A DNA stretch of 64,000 nt from Bacteroidota bacterium (GTDB lineage: Bacteria; Bacteroidota; Bacteroidia; B-17B0; Aurantibacillaceae). How positions within the stretch are numbered: the stretch's first letter is position 1; every line of letters starts with the position of its first letter. Positions 1 to 9,891 of this stretch are shown one piece after another. A program made the translations under genes and the position numbers. The notes beneath the pieces were generated by a model, which searched no databases, had not been told where the DNA came from, and was given only the letters and a program-made list of their open reading frames with translations. Where the stretch lies: assembly GCA_021156365.1 (NCBI GenBank), contig JAJNDK010000006.1, forward strand, positions 372,001-436,000, in the 5' to 3' direction.

Positions 1-628
1 CGAGTCCCACACCGATCACAAATGGACGCAGGAAGATCCCTTTGCTTTGCAACGCTCTGGAAACGGCACAGGGATCGCCATTGCATTCTTCGATCCCGTC
101 GGTGATGAGGATCACAATATTCCTGCAATTCTCTTTTTCGGGAAAATCCGCGGCGCATTGTTCAAGTGAGTAGGCTATAGGTGTCGTTCCGGTCGGAGCA
201 AGCTTGTTGATACGGTCTTTTACTACTTTGGCATTGGTAGCCACGGGTGCGAAAGGTACCTCCAGTTTGGAATCTTCACAATTTCGGGTGGGGCGGAAAG
301 GTGTCTGATGTCCGTAGCAGCGGAGCGCAATTTCCAGCTTGGGTGTTTTTTTTAGACTGTCCAGGAACTCTCCCATCAGTTTTTGGGCTATTTCCATTTT
401 TACCCCGGAATTCCAGTTGCCATACATGCTGTAGGAATCATCGAAGATAAAAAGGATGCGTGTGGTAGCATCCGGATCGTATTTTTTGCCCTTCGTAAAA
501 TCTTTGGTGTCGTTAACTTTTACTTGTCCCTGGTATTTTACCTGGGCATGAAAGCGTGAAACAAGCACAACGAGCAGCACAGCAAAAATCAGCTGCACGG
601 GGCGTCGGGTGTTTTGTTTCTTCAGCAT
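1..628 (-). CDS. secreted von Willebrand factor A (VWA) domain protein, C-terminus cut by window edge
   Basis: Read on the minus strand, an ATG at 628 opens a frame that stays open to the window edge, so about 209 N-terminal residues are visible. It begins with a basic start and hydrophobic stretch ending in SRFHAQ, a typical signal peptide. A VWA fold follows: FIFDDSYSMYG carries the DxSxS part of the metal-ion-dependent adhesion site, TGTTPIAYSL its threonine, and ILITDGIEEC its aspartate. Many cysteines (CYGH, NCEDS, EECNGDPC) suggest disulfides, which fits export. VWA proteins usually bind a protein partner through the metal site; the partner here is unknown. The gene lies 76 bp downstream of the transketolase gene on the same strand and could be co-transcribed. 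The fold is clear, the role is not. Confidence 0.85.
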   Translation of the reverse strand, partial: MLKKQNTRRPVQLIFAVLLVVLVSRFHAQVKYQGQVKVNDTKDFTKGKKYDPDATTRILFIFDDSYSMYGNWNSGVKMEIAQKLMGEFLDSLKKTPKLEIALRCYGHQTPFRPTRNCEDSKLEVPFAPVATNAKVVKDRINKLAPTGTTPIAYSLEQCAADFPEKENCRNIVILITDGIEECNGDPCAVSRALQSKGIFLRPFVIGVGL

Positions 629-704
629 GTTGTAAAAAATGAATCCCGGATATCAACACACAATCTGAACCGGAAATCGCAGGGATTCTTTGTTTTAACG
701 TAAA

Positions 705-1556
705 TTAATAATCTTCTTCCGTACCGGTAATGAGCTGCGTCAGTGATTGAGCAAGCTGCTCATCATTCGGCGCTACTCCGTGCCATTTGTGTGAGCCCAT
801 CATAAAATCGATGCCGGCGCCCATTTCGGTTTTCATAATGATAATAACCGGTTTTCCTTTGCCAGTCAATGCTTTGGCTTTATTCAGGCCTTCTATCACT
901 GCGGCCATATCATTCCCTTGTTCGGTTTCCAGCACTTCCCAGCCAAAAGCAAGGAATTTGGCCCGCAGATCGCCGAGCGGAAGCACTTTATCCACATCGC
1001 CATCGATCTGGCGGCCATTATAATCGATCGTTGCAATATAATTATCCACCTTGTTGCCGGCAGCAAACATAGCCGCTTCCCAGATCTGGCCTTCCTGCAA
1101 TTCACCATCGCCATGCAGGGAGTATACGATAGATTGGTCTTTATTCAGCTTTTTCGCGAGGGCTGCGCCGATAGCCACACTCATGCCCTGGCCCAGGGAG
1201 CCGCTGGCAATACGTACGCCCGGCAGGTGCTCATGCGTGGTAGGATGCCCCTGCAGCCTTGAATTCAGTTTACGGAAAGTACTTAATTCGGATACCGGAA
1301 AATAACCGGAACGTGCTAAAACACTGTAGAATACGGGCGAAATATGGCCGTTGCTCAGGAAAAAGATGTCTTCACCGGTGCCGTCCATGTTCCATTTGTC
1401 GGGATGATGCTTCATGATCCCGAAATAAAGCGCTACCATGTATTCGGTACATCCCAGTGAGCCACCCGGATGGCCGGAATTAACAGCGTGGACCATCCTG
1501 ACAATATCCCTTCTTACCTGTGTGCAAATTTTTTGTAATTGCGCTGTATCCGCCAT
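705..1556 (-). CDS. transketolase, N-terminal (thiamine-diphosphate binding) half
   Basis: This 283-residue protein matches the N-terminal half of transketolase, which moves two-carbon units between sugar phosphates in the pentose phosphate pathway. The ThDP and metal motif runs from GDG at 149-151 to N180 in ATIDYNGRQIDG. The early SGHPGGSLG segment (27-35) and FFLSNGHISPVFY (65-77) are also characteristic. The length fits the split transketolases common in Bacteroidota, where a separate ~310-residue C-terminal subunit completes the enzyme. The partner is normally the next gene. Here the next same-strand gene is the VWA protein and the upstream gene is divergent ychF, so the C-terminal half must lie elsewhere. 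The ATG at 1556 is preceded by a TACTTTTG box. Confidence 0.93.
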   Translation of the reverse strand: MADTAQLQKICTQVRRDIVRMVHAVNSGHPGGSLGCTEYMVALYFGIMKHHPDKWNMDGTGEDIFFLSNGHISPVFYSVLARSGYFPVSELSTFRKLNSRLQGHPTTHEHLPGVRIASGSLGQGMSVAIGAALAKKLNKDQSIVYSLHGDGELQEGQIWEAAMFAAGNKVDNYIATIDYNGRQIDGDVDKVLPLGDLRAKFLAFGWEVLETEQGNDMAAVIEGLNKAKALTGKGKPVIIIMKTEMGAGIDFMMGSHKWHGVAPNDEQLAQSLTQLITGTEEDY

Positions 1557-1573
1557 AAATAGTGAAGTTTTTG

Positions 1574-1581
1574 CAAAAGTA
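1574..1581 (-). promoter_or_regulatory. candidate -7 box for the transketolase gene
   Basis: TACTTTTG on the minus strand matches the Bacteroidota -7 consensus TAnnTTTG and would give a leader of about 10 bases before the ATG at 1556. No convincing -33 TTTG is seen, so this is tentative. Confidence 0.4.
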
Positions 1582-1687
1582 GTATTATTCGTTCGCCGGC
1601 TTTTCCCTTGTTAATAAAGAACTTATTATGTTAAAAACTCTGTTCATTCTGTCAGGTGAGGCAGGTTCAACAAGGCCTTGCCGTTCG

Positions 1688-1695
1688 TATATTTG
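1688..1695 (+). promoter_or_regulatory. candidate -7 box for ychF
   Basis: TATATTTG is a perfect TAnnTTTG match on the plus strand in the 231-bp divergent gap between the transketolase gene and ychF. It would give a leader of about 85 bases. The -33 position has only a partial match. Confidence 0.45.
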
Positions 1696-1787
1696 CAAGT
1701 TTTTAATTCGGTCAGAAATTCCGATATTTCCCGCCTCTTGCAGGGATCGATATCATAACGCTTTCTGACTAAAAAGTAACGAGAAAT

Positions 1788-2888
1788 ATGGCTTTAAAAT
1801 GTGGAATTGTGGGGTTGCCAAACGTTGGAAAATCAACCCTTTTTAATTGTTTAAGTAATGCAAAAGCACAGGCAGCGAACTTTCCGTTCTGTACGATCGA
1901 TCCGAATGTAGGAACGATCACGGTTCCGGACGAACGCCTGAACAAGCTGGCAGAATTTGTGAAACCGCAGAATATCCTGCCTACTACTGTAGAGATCGTT
2001 GATATTGCGGGATTGGTGAAAGGAGCAAGCAAAGGAGAAGGACTTGGGAATAAATTCCTGGGCAATATCCGTGAGTGTAATGCGATCCTTCACGTGCTGC
2101 GTTGTTTCGATGATCCGAATGTGGTGCATGTGGACGGTTCGGTAAATCCTGTTCGTGACAAGGAGATCATTGATACCGAATTGCAGCTGAAAGACCTGGA
2201 AAGTGTGGATGTGAAAGCCAAGAAATTCGAAAAACAGGCGAAAACCGGGAACGATAAGGAAGCGGTGAAAACATACAATACCCTGCTGAAAGTAAAACAG
2301 GTGTTGGAAAGTGGCCAATCGGCGCGTGCTGCAGGTCTCGACGAGTCGGAGCTGCCATTTGTGGCGGACCTGCATTTGCTGACGATCAAACCGGTGATGT
2401 ATGTTTGCAACGTGGATGAAGCCTCTGCAAAAACAGGAAATGCTTACGTAGAGCAGGTGAGGGAAGCAGTAAAAAATGAGAATGCGGAAATATTAGTGAT
2501 CACGGCGCAGATGGAAAGCGAGATCGCAGCTTTGGAAACATACGAAGAAAAACAAATGTTCCTCGGGGAAATGGGACTGGATGAGCCGGGTGTGAACAAG
2601 CTGATCAAGTCGGCCTACAAACTGCTGGATCTGCAAACGTATTTCACGGCTGGGGTAAAAGAAGTTCGTGCCTGGACGATCACCAAAGGCATGAAAGCAC
2701 CGGAAGCGGCAGGAGTGATCCATACGGATTTCACCAAAGGATTTATCAAAGCGGAAGTGATCGCCTACAACGATTTCATTACCCTTGGTTCGGAAGCAGC
2801 TTGCAGGGAAGTAGGAAAATTACGTATTGAAGGTAAAGAATATGTGGTGGCAGATGGAGATGTGATGCATTTCAGGTTTAATGTTTAA
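1788..2888 (+). CDS. ychF: redox-regulated ATPase YchF (Obg-like)
   Basis: At 366 residues this is the usual length for YchF/OLA1, a translation-associated P-loop ATPase of the Obg family that binds ribosomes and is implicated in oxidative-stress control. The G1 loop GLPNVGKS lies at 9-16, followed by NFPFCTIDPNVG and the G3 segment DIAGLVKGASKGEG. The fourth motif is NVDE rather than the GTP-specific NKxD, which in this family goes with ATP preference. A central coiled-coil region (about 135-210) and the C-terminal TGS domain (FTAGVKEVRAWTI to the end) complete the architecture. It is divergent from the transketolase gene. Confidence 0.97.
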   Translation: MALKCGIVGLPNVGKSTLFNCLSNAKAQAANFPFCTIDPNVGTITVPDERLNKLAEFVKPQNILPTTVEIVDIAGLVKGASKGEGLGNKFLGNIRECNAILHVLRCFDDPNVVHVDGSVNPVRDKEIIDTELQLKDLESVDVKAKKFEKQAKTGNDKEAVKTYNTLLKVKQVLESGQSARAAGLDESELPFVADLHLLTIKPVMYVCNVDEASAKTGNAYVEQVREAVKNENAEILVITAQMESEIAALETYEEKQMFLGEMGLDEPGVNKLIKSAYKLLDLQTYFTAGVKEVRAWTITKGMKAPEAAGVIHTDFTKGFIKAEVIAYNDFITLGSEAACREVGKLRIEGKEYVVADGDVMHFRFNV

Positions 2889-2917
2889 TATTTTTAGTTT
2901 CGGGTTTCTTATTTAAA

Positions 2918-3694
2918 ATGACATATAGGACTTACATAATCTTTTCAATTCTCTTATTTCAATTCATGGGACTTGAATTGTATTGTCAATCCGATCCATT
3001 TAGAAAGAATAGAGAAAAGGGTGCCATTTTCAAATATGAAAGAAAAGATTTTGATGAACTATTTCTGTCCGTATTTCATAGAAGCAATGACATTTATTAT
3101 TTCGAGTACTTCAAAATAGAAGCAAATGCGGTTGTAACAATTGATAGCATTGGAAATGTTATAGGGATAGCATTTAAAACTTTTGTATTCGACTCTTATT
3201 ATACTTCAAATAATCCTGGCGAAAAAGGAAGGTATAATAGCGAGGAAATTTGTTCGAAAGTAAAAGCAGAAGTTCGTAGAACACTTACTTCAACTAATGG
3301 CCTTTGGTTACCAAAATTAAATGGGAATAGGACTATATCTTCAGCAGTAATGGTTAAAATAAATTTCAAAAGCCCTGATTTCTTCCATTCGGTTACAAAT
3401 CCTACTTCTGATGTCTATTACGAGTCTATAATACAAAGCAATATCGGAATTCGGGATAGTTCGCTTATTAAATTAAAAGCAGAATGTGTCAGGGAGGTCG
3501 ATTCTCTTAAAAATAATAAAGTTTATTGGGCGATTGAATTTGATACTTATAGTAACAAATATATTTTTGAAAAAGCTAATAGTTTATTAGATCAAAAAAT
3601 CTTGGATTTAGCTAAAGTGTATTTAACTGAATTAGAACGAAGATTCCCTAAGATGGAACAACTAAAAGATGCCTTGGCTAAGTGCCAGGCTTAA
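2918..3694 (+). CDS. secreted hypothetical protein, possible TonB-C-like segment
   Basis: A 258-residue protein I do not recognise. The N-terminus (ILFSILLFQF-like core ending ELYCQ) looks like a signal peptide, possibly of a lipoprotein. A central stretch around 100-150, with NGLWLPKLNGNRTI followed by a beta-strand pattern ending in VKINF, resembles the W-P...G...V-I-F pattern of TonB C-terminal domains; this is suggestive only. The DNA is visibly richer in A+T than ychF and parE on either side, so the gene may have arrived later than its neighbours. It starts 29 bp after ychF and ends 27 bp before parE, so it may ride on the same transcript. Confidence 0.75.
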   Translation: MTYRTYIIFSILLFQFMGLELYCQSDPFRKNREKGAIFKYERKDFDELFLSVFHRSNDIYYFEYFKIEANAVVTIDSIGNVIGIAFKTFVFDSYYTSNNPGEKGRYNSEEICSKVKAEVRRTLTSTNGLWLPKLNGNRTISSAVMVKINFKSPDFFHSVTNPTSDVYYESIIQSNIGIRDSSLIKLKAECVREVDSLKNNKVYWAIEFDTYSNKYIFEKANSLLDQKILDLAKVYLTELERRFPKMEQLKDALAKCQA

Positions 3695-3721
3695 AAAACA
3701 AATGCAATAAGGACAAACAAA

Positions 3722-5587
3722 ATGGCAAAACAAGCATCAAGTTACAACGAAGACAGTATCAAATCCCTCGACTGGAAAGAGCATATCCGTATGCGTCCCG
3801 GTATGTATATCGGGAAGCTGGGTGATGGCTCTGCTTTCGACGACGGGATCTATGTACTGATAAAAGAGGTGATGGACAACTCGATCGATGAGTTCATGAT
3901 GGGGGAAGGAAAAAAGATAGACATCACAGTGAAAGAAGGGATTGTTTCTATTCGTGATTACGGACGTGGAATTCCACTGGGAAAAGTAGTGGACGTAGTT
4001 TCGAAGATCAATACAGGAGGTAAATACGACAGCGATGCCTTCAAAAAATCCATTGGTCTGAATGGGGTGGGTACCAAAGCAGTGAACGCTTTGTCAGTAA
4101 ATTTCAAAGTTGTTTCTTTCCGTGACGGGCAAAGCAAAACAGTAGAGTTTACCCGTGGTGAAGTAGTGAAGGAACATAAACTGCAATCAACGAATGAAGC
4201 GAACGGAACTTATGTGGAGTTCCGCCCGGACGATACCATCTTCAAAAAATATCATTTTGTACATGAGTACATCGACCGAATGATCTGGAATTATGCCTTC
4301 CTGAACACCGGATTAAAACTGTATTTCAACGGACAAGAGTACAAATCGGATAACGGGTTGAAAGACCTGCTGGAAAAAAATATCTCCGGTGAGATCCTGT
4401 ACCCGATCATTCACCTGAAAGGCGAAGACATCGAGCTGGCGATGACACATAGCAACGAACATTTTTCCGAAGAGTATTACAGTTATGTGAACGGACAATA
4501 TACCACGCAGGGTGGTACACACCAGGCAGCTTTTCGCGAGGCAGTTGTGAAAACCGTTCGTGAGTTCTTCAAAAAAGATTTCGATCCTACCGATATCCGT
4601 AAGTCGATCATTGCAGCGGTCTCTGTGAAAGTACAGGAGCCTGTTTTCGAATCGCAGACCAAAACGAAATTAGGTTCCCAGGAAGTTGCACCTGGAGGAC
4701 AATCGATGCGCTCGTTCGTAAACGATTTCATCAAGGAGCAATTGGATAATTACCTGCACAAGAACCCGGAAACAGCACGCTCGATCGAAGCAAAGATCCT
4801 TGCCAATGAGCGGGAACGGAAAGAATTATCCGGGATCCAGAAATTAGCAAGAGAGCGCGCAAAAAAATCATCGTTGCACAATAAGAAGCTCCGCGATTGC
4901 CGCGTTCACCTTGATGAAGTGAAAAACCCGCGCGCACATGAAACCACGATCTTTATCTGTGAGGGTGATTCGGCCAGCGGCTCCATTACCAAAACACGTG
5001 ATGTAAATACGCAGGCTGTATTCAGTCTCAAAGGAAAACCATTGAACTGTTTCGGACTGGGCAAAAAAGTGGTGTATGAGAACGAGGAGTTCAATCTCCT
5101 GCAGGCAGCATTGAATATAGAGGACGGACTGGAAGAATTGCGCTACAATAATGTGGTGATCGCAACCGATGCCGATGTGGACGGAATGCATATCCGCTTG
5201 TTATTGCTCACCTTCTTCCTGCAGTTTTTCCCCGACCTGGTAAAGAACGGACATGTCTATATCCTGCAAACACCGTTATTCCGTGTGCGCAATAAAAAAG
5301 AAACGGCGTATTGTTACAGTGATGAAGAACGGAAAGCAGCGATCGCTAAATTAGGGCCAAAGCCGGAGATCACACGATTCAAAGGTTTGGGAGAGATCTC
5401 CCCGGATGAGTTCAAACACTTCATCGGGAAGGATATCCGACTGGAGCCGGTGCTGCTGGATCAACAGGCCTCCATACAACAGTTGCTGAATTATTATATG
5501 GGCAAGAACACACCGGATCGCCAGGAATTCATCATCGAGAACCTGCGTGTGGAAATAGATATGGAAGAAGAGCTGGTGAAAGCATAG
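3722..5587 (+). CDS. parE: DNA topoisomerase IV subunit B (ParE-type ATPase)
   Basis: The 621-residue protein has the GHKL ATPase fold: N53 within MDNSIDE, DYGRGIP at 79-85 and [14 protein letters not shown] at 112-125. The transducer domain follows with the QTKTKLGS stretch. The TOPRIM domain has the catalytic glutamate in EGDSASGS (E414) and the metal-binding DADVD (483-487). It is the ATPase and strand-passage gate of a type IIA topoisomerase that decatenates chromosomes, working with the subunit A gene 72 bp downstream. I prefer ParE over GyrB because it is paired with a long ParC-like A subunit in one operon, as in other Bacteroidota. Start: ATG preceded by an A-rich spacer. Confidence 0.95.
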   Translation: MAKQASSYNEDSIKSLDWKEHIRMRPGMYIGKLGDGSAFDDGIYVLIKEVMDNSIDEFMMGEGKKIDITVKEGIVSIRDYGRGIPLGKVVDVVSKINTGGKYDSDAFKKSIGLNGVGTKAVNALSVNFKVVSFRDGQSKTVEFTRGEVVKEHKLQSTNEANGTYVEFRPDDTIFKKYHFVHEYIDRMIWNYAFLNTGLKLYFNGQEYKSDNGLKDLLEKNISGEILYPIIHLKGEDIELAMTHSNEHFSEEYYSYVNGQYTTQGGTHQAAFREAVVKTVREFFKKDFDPTDIRKSIIAAVSVKVQEPVFESQTKTKLGSQEVAPGGQSMRSFVNDFIKEQLDNYLHKNPETARSIEAKILANERERKELSGIQKLARERAKKSSLHNKKLRDCRVHLDEVKNPRAHETTIFICEGDSASGSITKTRDVNTQAVFSLKGKPLNCFGLGKKVVYENEEFNLLQAALNIEDGLEELRYNNVVIATDADVDGMHIRLLLLTFFLQFFPDLVKNGHVYILQTPLFRVRNKKETAYCYSDEERKAAIAKLGPKPEITRFKGLGEISPDEFKHFIGKDIRLEPVLLDQQASIQQLLNYYMGKNTPDRQEFIIENLRVEIDMEEELVKA

Positions 5588-5659
5588 AAACGAAACAACA
5601 AACAGAATTTAAAGAAGAATATCTTTTCGAAGAGGCGTAAAAAAATACAGAGAACAGAA

Positions 5660-8320
5660 ATGGAAGACAGTAATTTATTTGATGCGAACAATACGGGCAA
5701 GGGTGATGATCATGGTGATCTGAACAGCATCACCCATGTGTCCGGTATGTTCAAGAACTGGTTTATCGACTATGCCAGCTATGTGATCCTGGAACGTGCG
5801 GTTCCGGCGATGGAAGACGGATTAAAACCCGTACAGCGCCGTATCCTGCATAGCATGTGGGAAATGGAAGATGGCCGTTACAACAAAGTGGCGAATGTGA
5901 TCGGTAACACGATGAAGTATCACCCGCACGGTGATGCCAGTATCGGAGATGCAATGGTTGCCATCGGGCAGAGAGATCTCCTGATCGACATGCAGGGTAA
6001 CTGGGGGAATATACTGACAGGCGACAGCGCTGCGGCTCCACGTTATATCGAGGCACGCTTATCAAAATTTGGTTTGGAAGTATTGTACAATCCGAAAACG
6101 ACGGATTGGGGAATGAGCTATGACGGCCGGAACAAAGAGCCGATCACATTGCCCGTAAAATTCCCTTTGCTGTTGGCACAGGGAGTGGAAGGGATCGCTG
6201 TAGGTTTGGCCTGTAAGATCCTGCCGCATAATTTCAATGAGCTGATCGATGCGTCGATCCAGATACTGAAAGGAAAGAAAGTACTTATTTACCCGGATTT
6301 CCCTACGGGCGGTGTGGCCGACTTTGCCGATTATAAAGACGGTTTACGCGGAGGAAAAATAAAAGTTCGGGCTCGCATAAAAGAGCTGAATCCCAAAACG
6401 CTTGTCATCACCGAGATCCCTTTCGGAACGACAACTTCTTCGCTGATCGATTCGATCATTGCAGCGAACGACAAAGGAAAGATCAAGGTAAAAAAAGTAG
6501 AGGACAATACAGCAGAGAACGTAGAGATACAGATCCACCTGCAACCGGGTATCTCACCTGACAAAACAATAGATGCGCTCTATGCCTTCACGAATTGTGA
6601 AATGAGCATTTCGCCGAATGCCTGTGTTATTGAGAATCAAAGACCTCGTTTCGTAGGTGTGTCGGAGATCCTGAAGATCAATACACAAAATACACTGGAT
6701 CTTTTGCGCAGTGAGCTGGAGATCGAAAAACACGAGCTGGAAGAGAAATGGCATTTTGCATCCCTCGAAAAGATCTTTATCAAAGAAGAGATGTACATTG
6801 ACTTCAAAAAGTACAGCAATAAAGAAACCTTATACGAATATTTATACGAGCGTTTTGCACCGTTCAAAAAGAAACTGATCCGTGCGATCAATGATGAAGA
6901 TCTGCACAGGCTCACGCAGATCCCGATGATCCGTATCACCCGTTTCGACAGCCTGAAGGCGGAAGCGCACATGAAGGAGCTGGATGAGAAGATCGCACAG
7001 GTAAAACACCACCTGGAACACCTGACGGAATATGCGATTGATTATTTCAAAAACCTGAAAAAGAAATACGGAGCCGGCAGAGAACGCAAAACGGAAACCA
7101 AGCAGCTGGAAACGATCGTTGCTACGGAAGTAGTAATGGCCAACGAGAAGCTGTATGTGAACCGGGCAGAAGGTTTCGCAGGAAAGAGCCTGAAAAAAGA
7201 TGAATTTGTTTGCGACTGCAGCGACATCGATGATATCATTGCTTTTACCAAAGACGGTAAAATGAAGGTGTTCAAGATAGCCGATAAAGTTTTTATCGGT
7301 AAGGACATCGTTCATATCGCAGTGTTCAAAAAGAACGATGAGCGCACTACTTACAATATGATCTATACGGACGGTCCGAAAGGCGTTACGTTCATGAAGC
7401 GCTTTAATGTTACGGGTGTTACCCGTGATAAGGAATATGATCTTACCAAAGGCTCTGCCAACTCTACCGTTCATTGGTTCACCGTGAATCCAAACGGGGA
7501 AGCAGAGCGGGTGCAGGTGATATTGAAACAGGTTCCGGGACTGCGTAAATTTGAGATCGATGTGAGCTTTGCCGACATTGAAGTAAAAGGACGGACATCC
7601 ACGGGGAATATTGTAACGAAGTATGCAGTGAAAAAAGTGGTGATGACCTCCAAAGGAAAATCCACACTCGGCGCGGAAGACTACTGGTTCGACGATGCAA
7701 CGCACCGCCTGAACAAGGACGAGCGCGGAACGTACCTCGGGCAGTTTGCAGGTGATGATAAGATCCTGGCGATAACAAGCAAAGGAATGTACAAACTGTA
7801 TACCTATGAATTACTGAACCATTTCGATGATGACATTGTGTTCATTGAAAAATACTTCCCTGCGCAGACACTTACCTGCATCTATTTTGACGGAGAAAGC
7901 AAATCCTATTTCACTAAGCGTTTTAACCCTGAGAATATTTCCACGAAAGTGTCGATCATTACAGAGCATGAGCAATCACGTGTTGAACTCATCACGGCGC
8001 AGATCAACCCGGTAGTGGAGATCAAGTTCGCGAAGGAGAAAGATCGCGAGATCCCTGATGAAGCGATCAGTATGGTAGAGTTTGCACCGATGGTACAAAT
8101 GAAAGCGAAAGGAAAGAAACTCTCTTCCTACAAGGTGAAAGATATCAATCTCCGGATCCCGCAGGAAATAAAGGAAGCACAGGCTTTCCTGGACCAGGAG
8201 GAAAATGAGACAGGACTTTCCCCGATGGAATTGCACAGAAGAGCGATGGACAAGATCAGCAAGGACAGCGCAAAAAATTTCATGGAAGGCGACGGGCAGA
8301 TGGGAATTAGTTTTGATTAG
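5660..8320 (+). CDS. parC: DNA topoisomerase IV subunit A (ParC-type)
   Basis: The 886-residue breakage-reunion subunit. The opening segment SYVILERAVPAMEDGLKPVQ and the PHGDASIGDAM motif are typical, and the catalytic tyrosine is Y129 in AAAPRYIEARLS, which forms the covalent link to cut DNA. A long coiled coil spans roughly 380-480. The C-terminal third is a diverged DNA-wrapping beta-pinwheel; the GyrA box (QRRGG[KR]G) is not visible, supporting topoisomerase IV over gyrase. It pairs with ParE just upstream, and no start-deciding Shine-Dalgarno is seen. Large open frames on the opposite strand (for example 6842-7705) are shadows. Confidence 0.95.
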   Translation: MEDSNLFDANNTGKGDDHGDLNSITHVSGMFKNWFIDYASYVILERAVPAMEDGLKPVQRRILHSMWEMEDGRYNKVANVIGNTMKYHPHGDASIGDAMVAIGQRDLLIDMQGNWGNILTGDSAAAPRYIEARLSKFGLEVLYNPKTTDWGMSYDGRNKEPITLPVKFPLLLAQGVEGIAVGLACKILPHNFNELIDASIQILKGKKVLIYPDFPTGGVADFADYKDGLRGGKIKVRARIKELNPKTLVITEIPFGTTTSSLIDSIIAANDKGKIKVKKVEDNTAENVEIQIHLQPGISPDKTIDALYAFTNCEMSISPNACVIENQRPRFVGVSEILKINTQNTLDLLRSELEIEKHELEEKWHFASLEKIFIKEEMYIDFKKYSNKETLYEYLYERFAPFKKKLIRAINDEDLHRLTQIPMIRITRFDSLKAEAHMKELDEKIAQVKHHLEHLTEYAIDYFKNLKKKYGAGRERKTETKQLETIVATEVVMANEKLYVNRAEGFAGKSLKKDEFVCDCSDIDDIIAFTKDGKMKVFKIADKVFIGKDIVHIAVFKKNDERTTYNMIYTDGPKGVTFMKRFNVTGVTRDKEYDLTKGSANSTVHWFTVNPNGEAERVQVILKQVPGLRKFEIDVSFADIEVKGRTSTGNIVTKYAVKKVVMTSKGKSTLGAEDYWFDDATHRLNKDERGTYLGQFAGDDKILAITSKGMYKLYTYELLNHFDDDIVFIEKYFPAQTLTCIYFDGESKSYFTKRFNPENISTKVSIITEHEQSRVELITAQINPVVEIKFAKEKDREIPDEAISMVEFAPMVQMKAKGKKLSSYKVKDINLRIPQEIKEAQAFLDQEENETGLSPMELHRRAMDKISKDSAKNFMEGDGQMGISFD

Positions 8321-8346
8321 TAATATTCCATGTTTCTGGTTGCGTG

Positions 8347-8393
8347 TTTCTGGTTATCCGGGAAACCTGAAACCCGGAACAGGAAACCAGAAA
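8347..8393. repeat. nested inverted repeat between parC and the amino acid lyase gene
   Basis: Outer arms TTTCTGGTT (8347-8355) and AACCAGAAA (8385-8393) pair perfectly, and inner arms CCGGG (8358-8362) and CCCGG (8373-8377) continue the hairpin. An extra TTTCTGGTT copy sits at 8333-8341. There is no clear T-run, so it may be an attenuator, an RNA-processing hairpin or a repeat remnant rather than a simple terminator. Confidence 0.6.
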
Positions 8394-8400
8394 TAACACT

Positions 8401-9891
8401 ATGTATCATTCAATAGATCCAAAAAAGAAACTTTCCTTAGAGGATGTCCGGAATATCCTGGATAAGAACCTGAAATTGAAATTATCGGATGGGGCAGTGA
8501 AAGAGATCAATAAGTGCCGCGCCTACCTGGATAAAAAATTAAAATCGCACAAAGAGCCGATTTATGGTATCAACACCGGTTTTGGTTCTCTTTATAATGT
8601 AGCGATACCAGCCGACCAGATCGAGAAGCTGCAGGAAAACTTAGTGATGTCGCATGCCTGCGGAATGGGCGAAGAAGTTCCTACAGAGGTTGTACGTTTG
8701 ATGCTTTTTCTGAAAATACAGGCATTTTCGTATGGAAAATCAGCTTGTCACATCGAAACGGTGGAACGATTGATCTTCTTTTACAACAACAGTATTTTTC
8801 CTGTCATTTATCAATTGGGTTCGCTCGGTGCTTCCGGCGATCTGTCACCACTGGCACACATGTCATTGCCTTTATTAGGCATGGGAGAAGTGTATTACCA
8901 GGGAATAAAACAGGATACGGAAAAAGTGTACAAGCAGCTGAAGCTTTCTCCTTTAAAATTACGATCGAAGGAAGGTCTTGCTTTATTGAACGGTACCCAG
9001 TTCATGAGTGCGTATGGTATTTATTGCCTGATCCGTTCAGAGCGATTGAACCAGGTTGCGGACACTGTTGCCTGTGTTTCGCTGGAATCGTTCGACGGAA
9101 GGATCGATCCATTCAAAAATCACCTGCATACGATACGTCCTCACAACGGGCAGATCGAAACAGCTTTGTTTTTCAGGGAAACACTGAAAGGAAGTGCACT
9201 GATCGAACGGAAAAAAGCACATGTCCAGGATCCCTATTCGTTCCGCTGTATTCCACAGGTTCACGGCGCTACAAAGGATACGACAGGCTATGTAAAAAGG
9301 GTGTTTGAAACGGAGATCAATTCGGTAACGGATAATCCAACCGTATTCCCTGCTGAGGATGAGATCTTATCGGGAGGTAATTTCCATGGGCAACCATTGG
9401 CGCTGGCTCTTGATTTTTTAGCGATTGCGATGGCCGAGCTGGGAAATATTTCCGAGCGCAGGACCTACCAGCTTATTTCCGGATTGAGAGGATTGCCTCC
9501 TTTCCTCGTTTCCAACCCGGGCCTGAATTCGGGAATGATGATCCCGCAATATACGGCCGCAAGTATCGTAAGCCAGAACAAACAATTGTGCACACCTGCT
9601 TCGGTGGATAGCATTGTTTCTTCCAACGGGCAGGAAGATCATGTAAGTATGGGGGCCAACGCAGCTACCAAATGTTACCAGGTGGTGAGAAATGTGGAGC
9701 GGGTGATCGCGATCGAAATGCTGAACGCCTCTCAGGCCATCGAGTTCAGGAGACCCCTGAAATCTTCTGCCAAACTTGAGAAATTCATAAAGAAATTCAG
9801 ATCTACCATTCCTGTTATAAAAGAAGACAAGATCCTGTACCAGGAAATGGAAGCCGCCCTGCAGTTTGTAAAAGAAGTAAAGGTCGATTAA
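8401..9891 (+). CDS. hutH: aromatic amino acid lyase, histidine ammonia-lyase type
   Basis: The 496-residue protein belongs to the MIO-dependent ammonia-lyase family. The Ala-Ser-Gly triad that cyclises to the MIO cofactor is A144-S145-G146 within GSLGASGDLSPLAHM. Other family marks are YGINTGFGSL near 60, LVMSHACG near 84, QDPYSFRCIPQVHG, GGNFHGQP and SSNGQEDHVSMGA. The last two read like histidine ammonia-lyase, which makes urocanate from histidine, but the His in SHACG also occurs in tyrosine lyases, so the substrate is not settled. No hutU, hutI or hutG is nearby; the neighbours are topoisomerase IV, an NTR-like protein and pyrophosphatase. Its stop codon overlaps the next start by one base. 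Confidence 0.88.
   Translation: MYHSIDPKKKLSLEDVRNILDKNLKLKLSDGAVKEINKCRAYLDKKLKSHKEPIYGINTGFGSLYNVAIPADQIEKLQENLVMSHACGMGEEVPTEVVRLMLFLKIQAFSYGKSACHIETVERLIFFYNNSIFPVIYQLGSLGASGDLSPLAHMSLPLLGMGEVYYQGIKQDTEKVYKQLKLSPLKLRSKEGLALLNGTQFMSAYGIYCLIRSERLNQVADTVACVSLESFDGRIDPFKNHLHTIRPHNGQIETALFFRETLKGSALIERKKAHVQDPYSFRCIPQVHGATKDTTGYVKRVFETEINSVTDNPTVFPAEDEILSGGNFHGQPLALALDFLAIAMAELGNISERRTYQLISGLRGLPPFLVSNPGLNSGMMIPQYTAASIVSQNKQLCTPASVDSIVSSNGQEDHVSMGANAATKCYQVVRNVERVIAIEMLNASQAIEFRRPLKSSAKLEKFIKKFRSTIPVIKEDKILYQEMEAALQFVKEVKVD

Noticed and set aside
6842-7705. 287-residue minus-strand open frame inside parC.
   Set aside because: Antisense shadow of a conserved gene.
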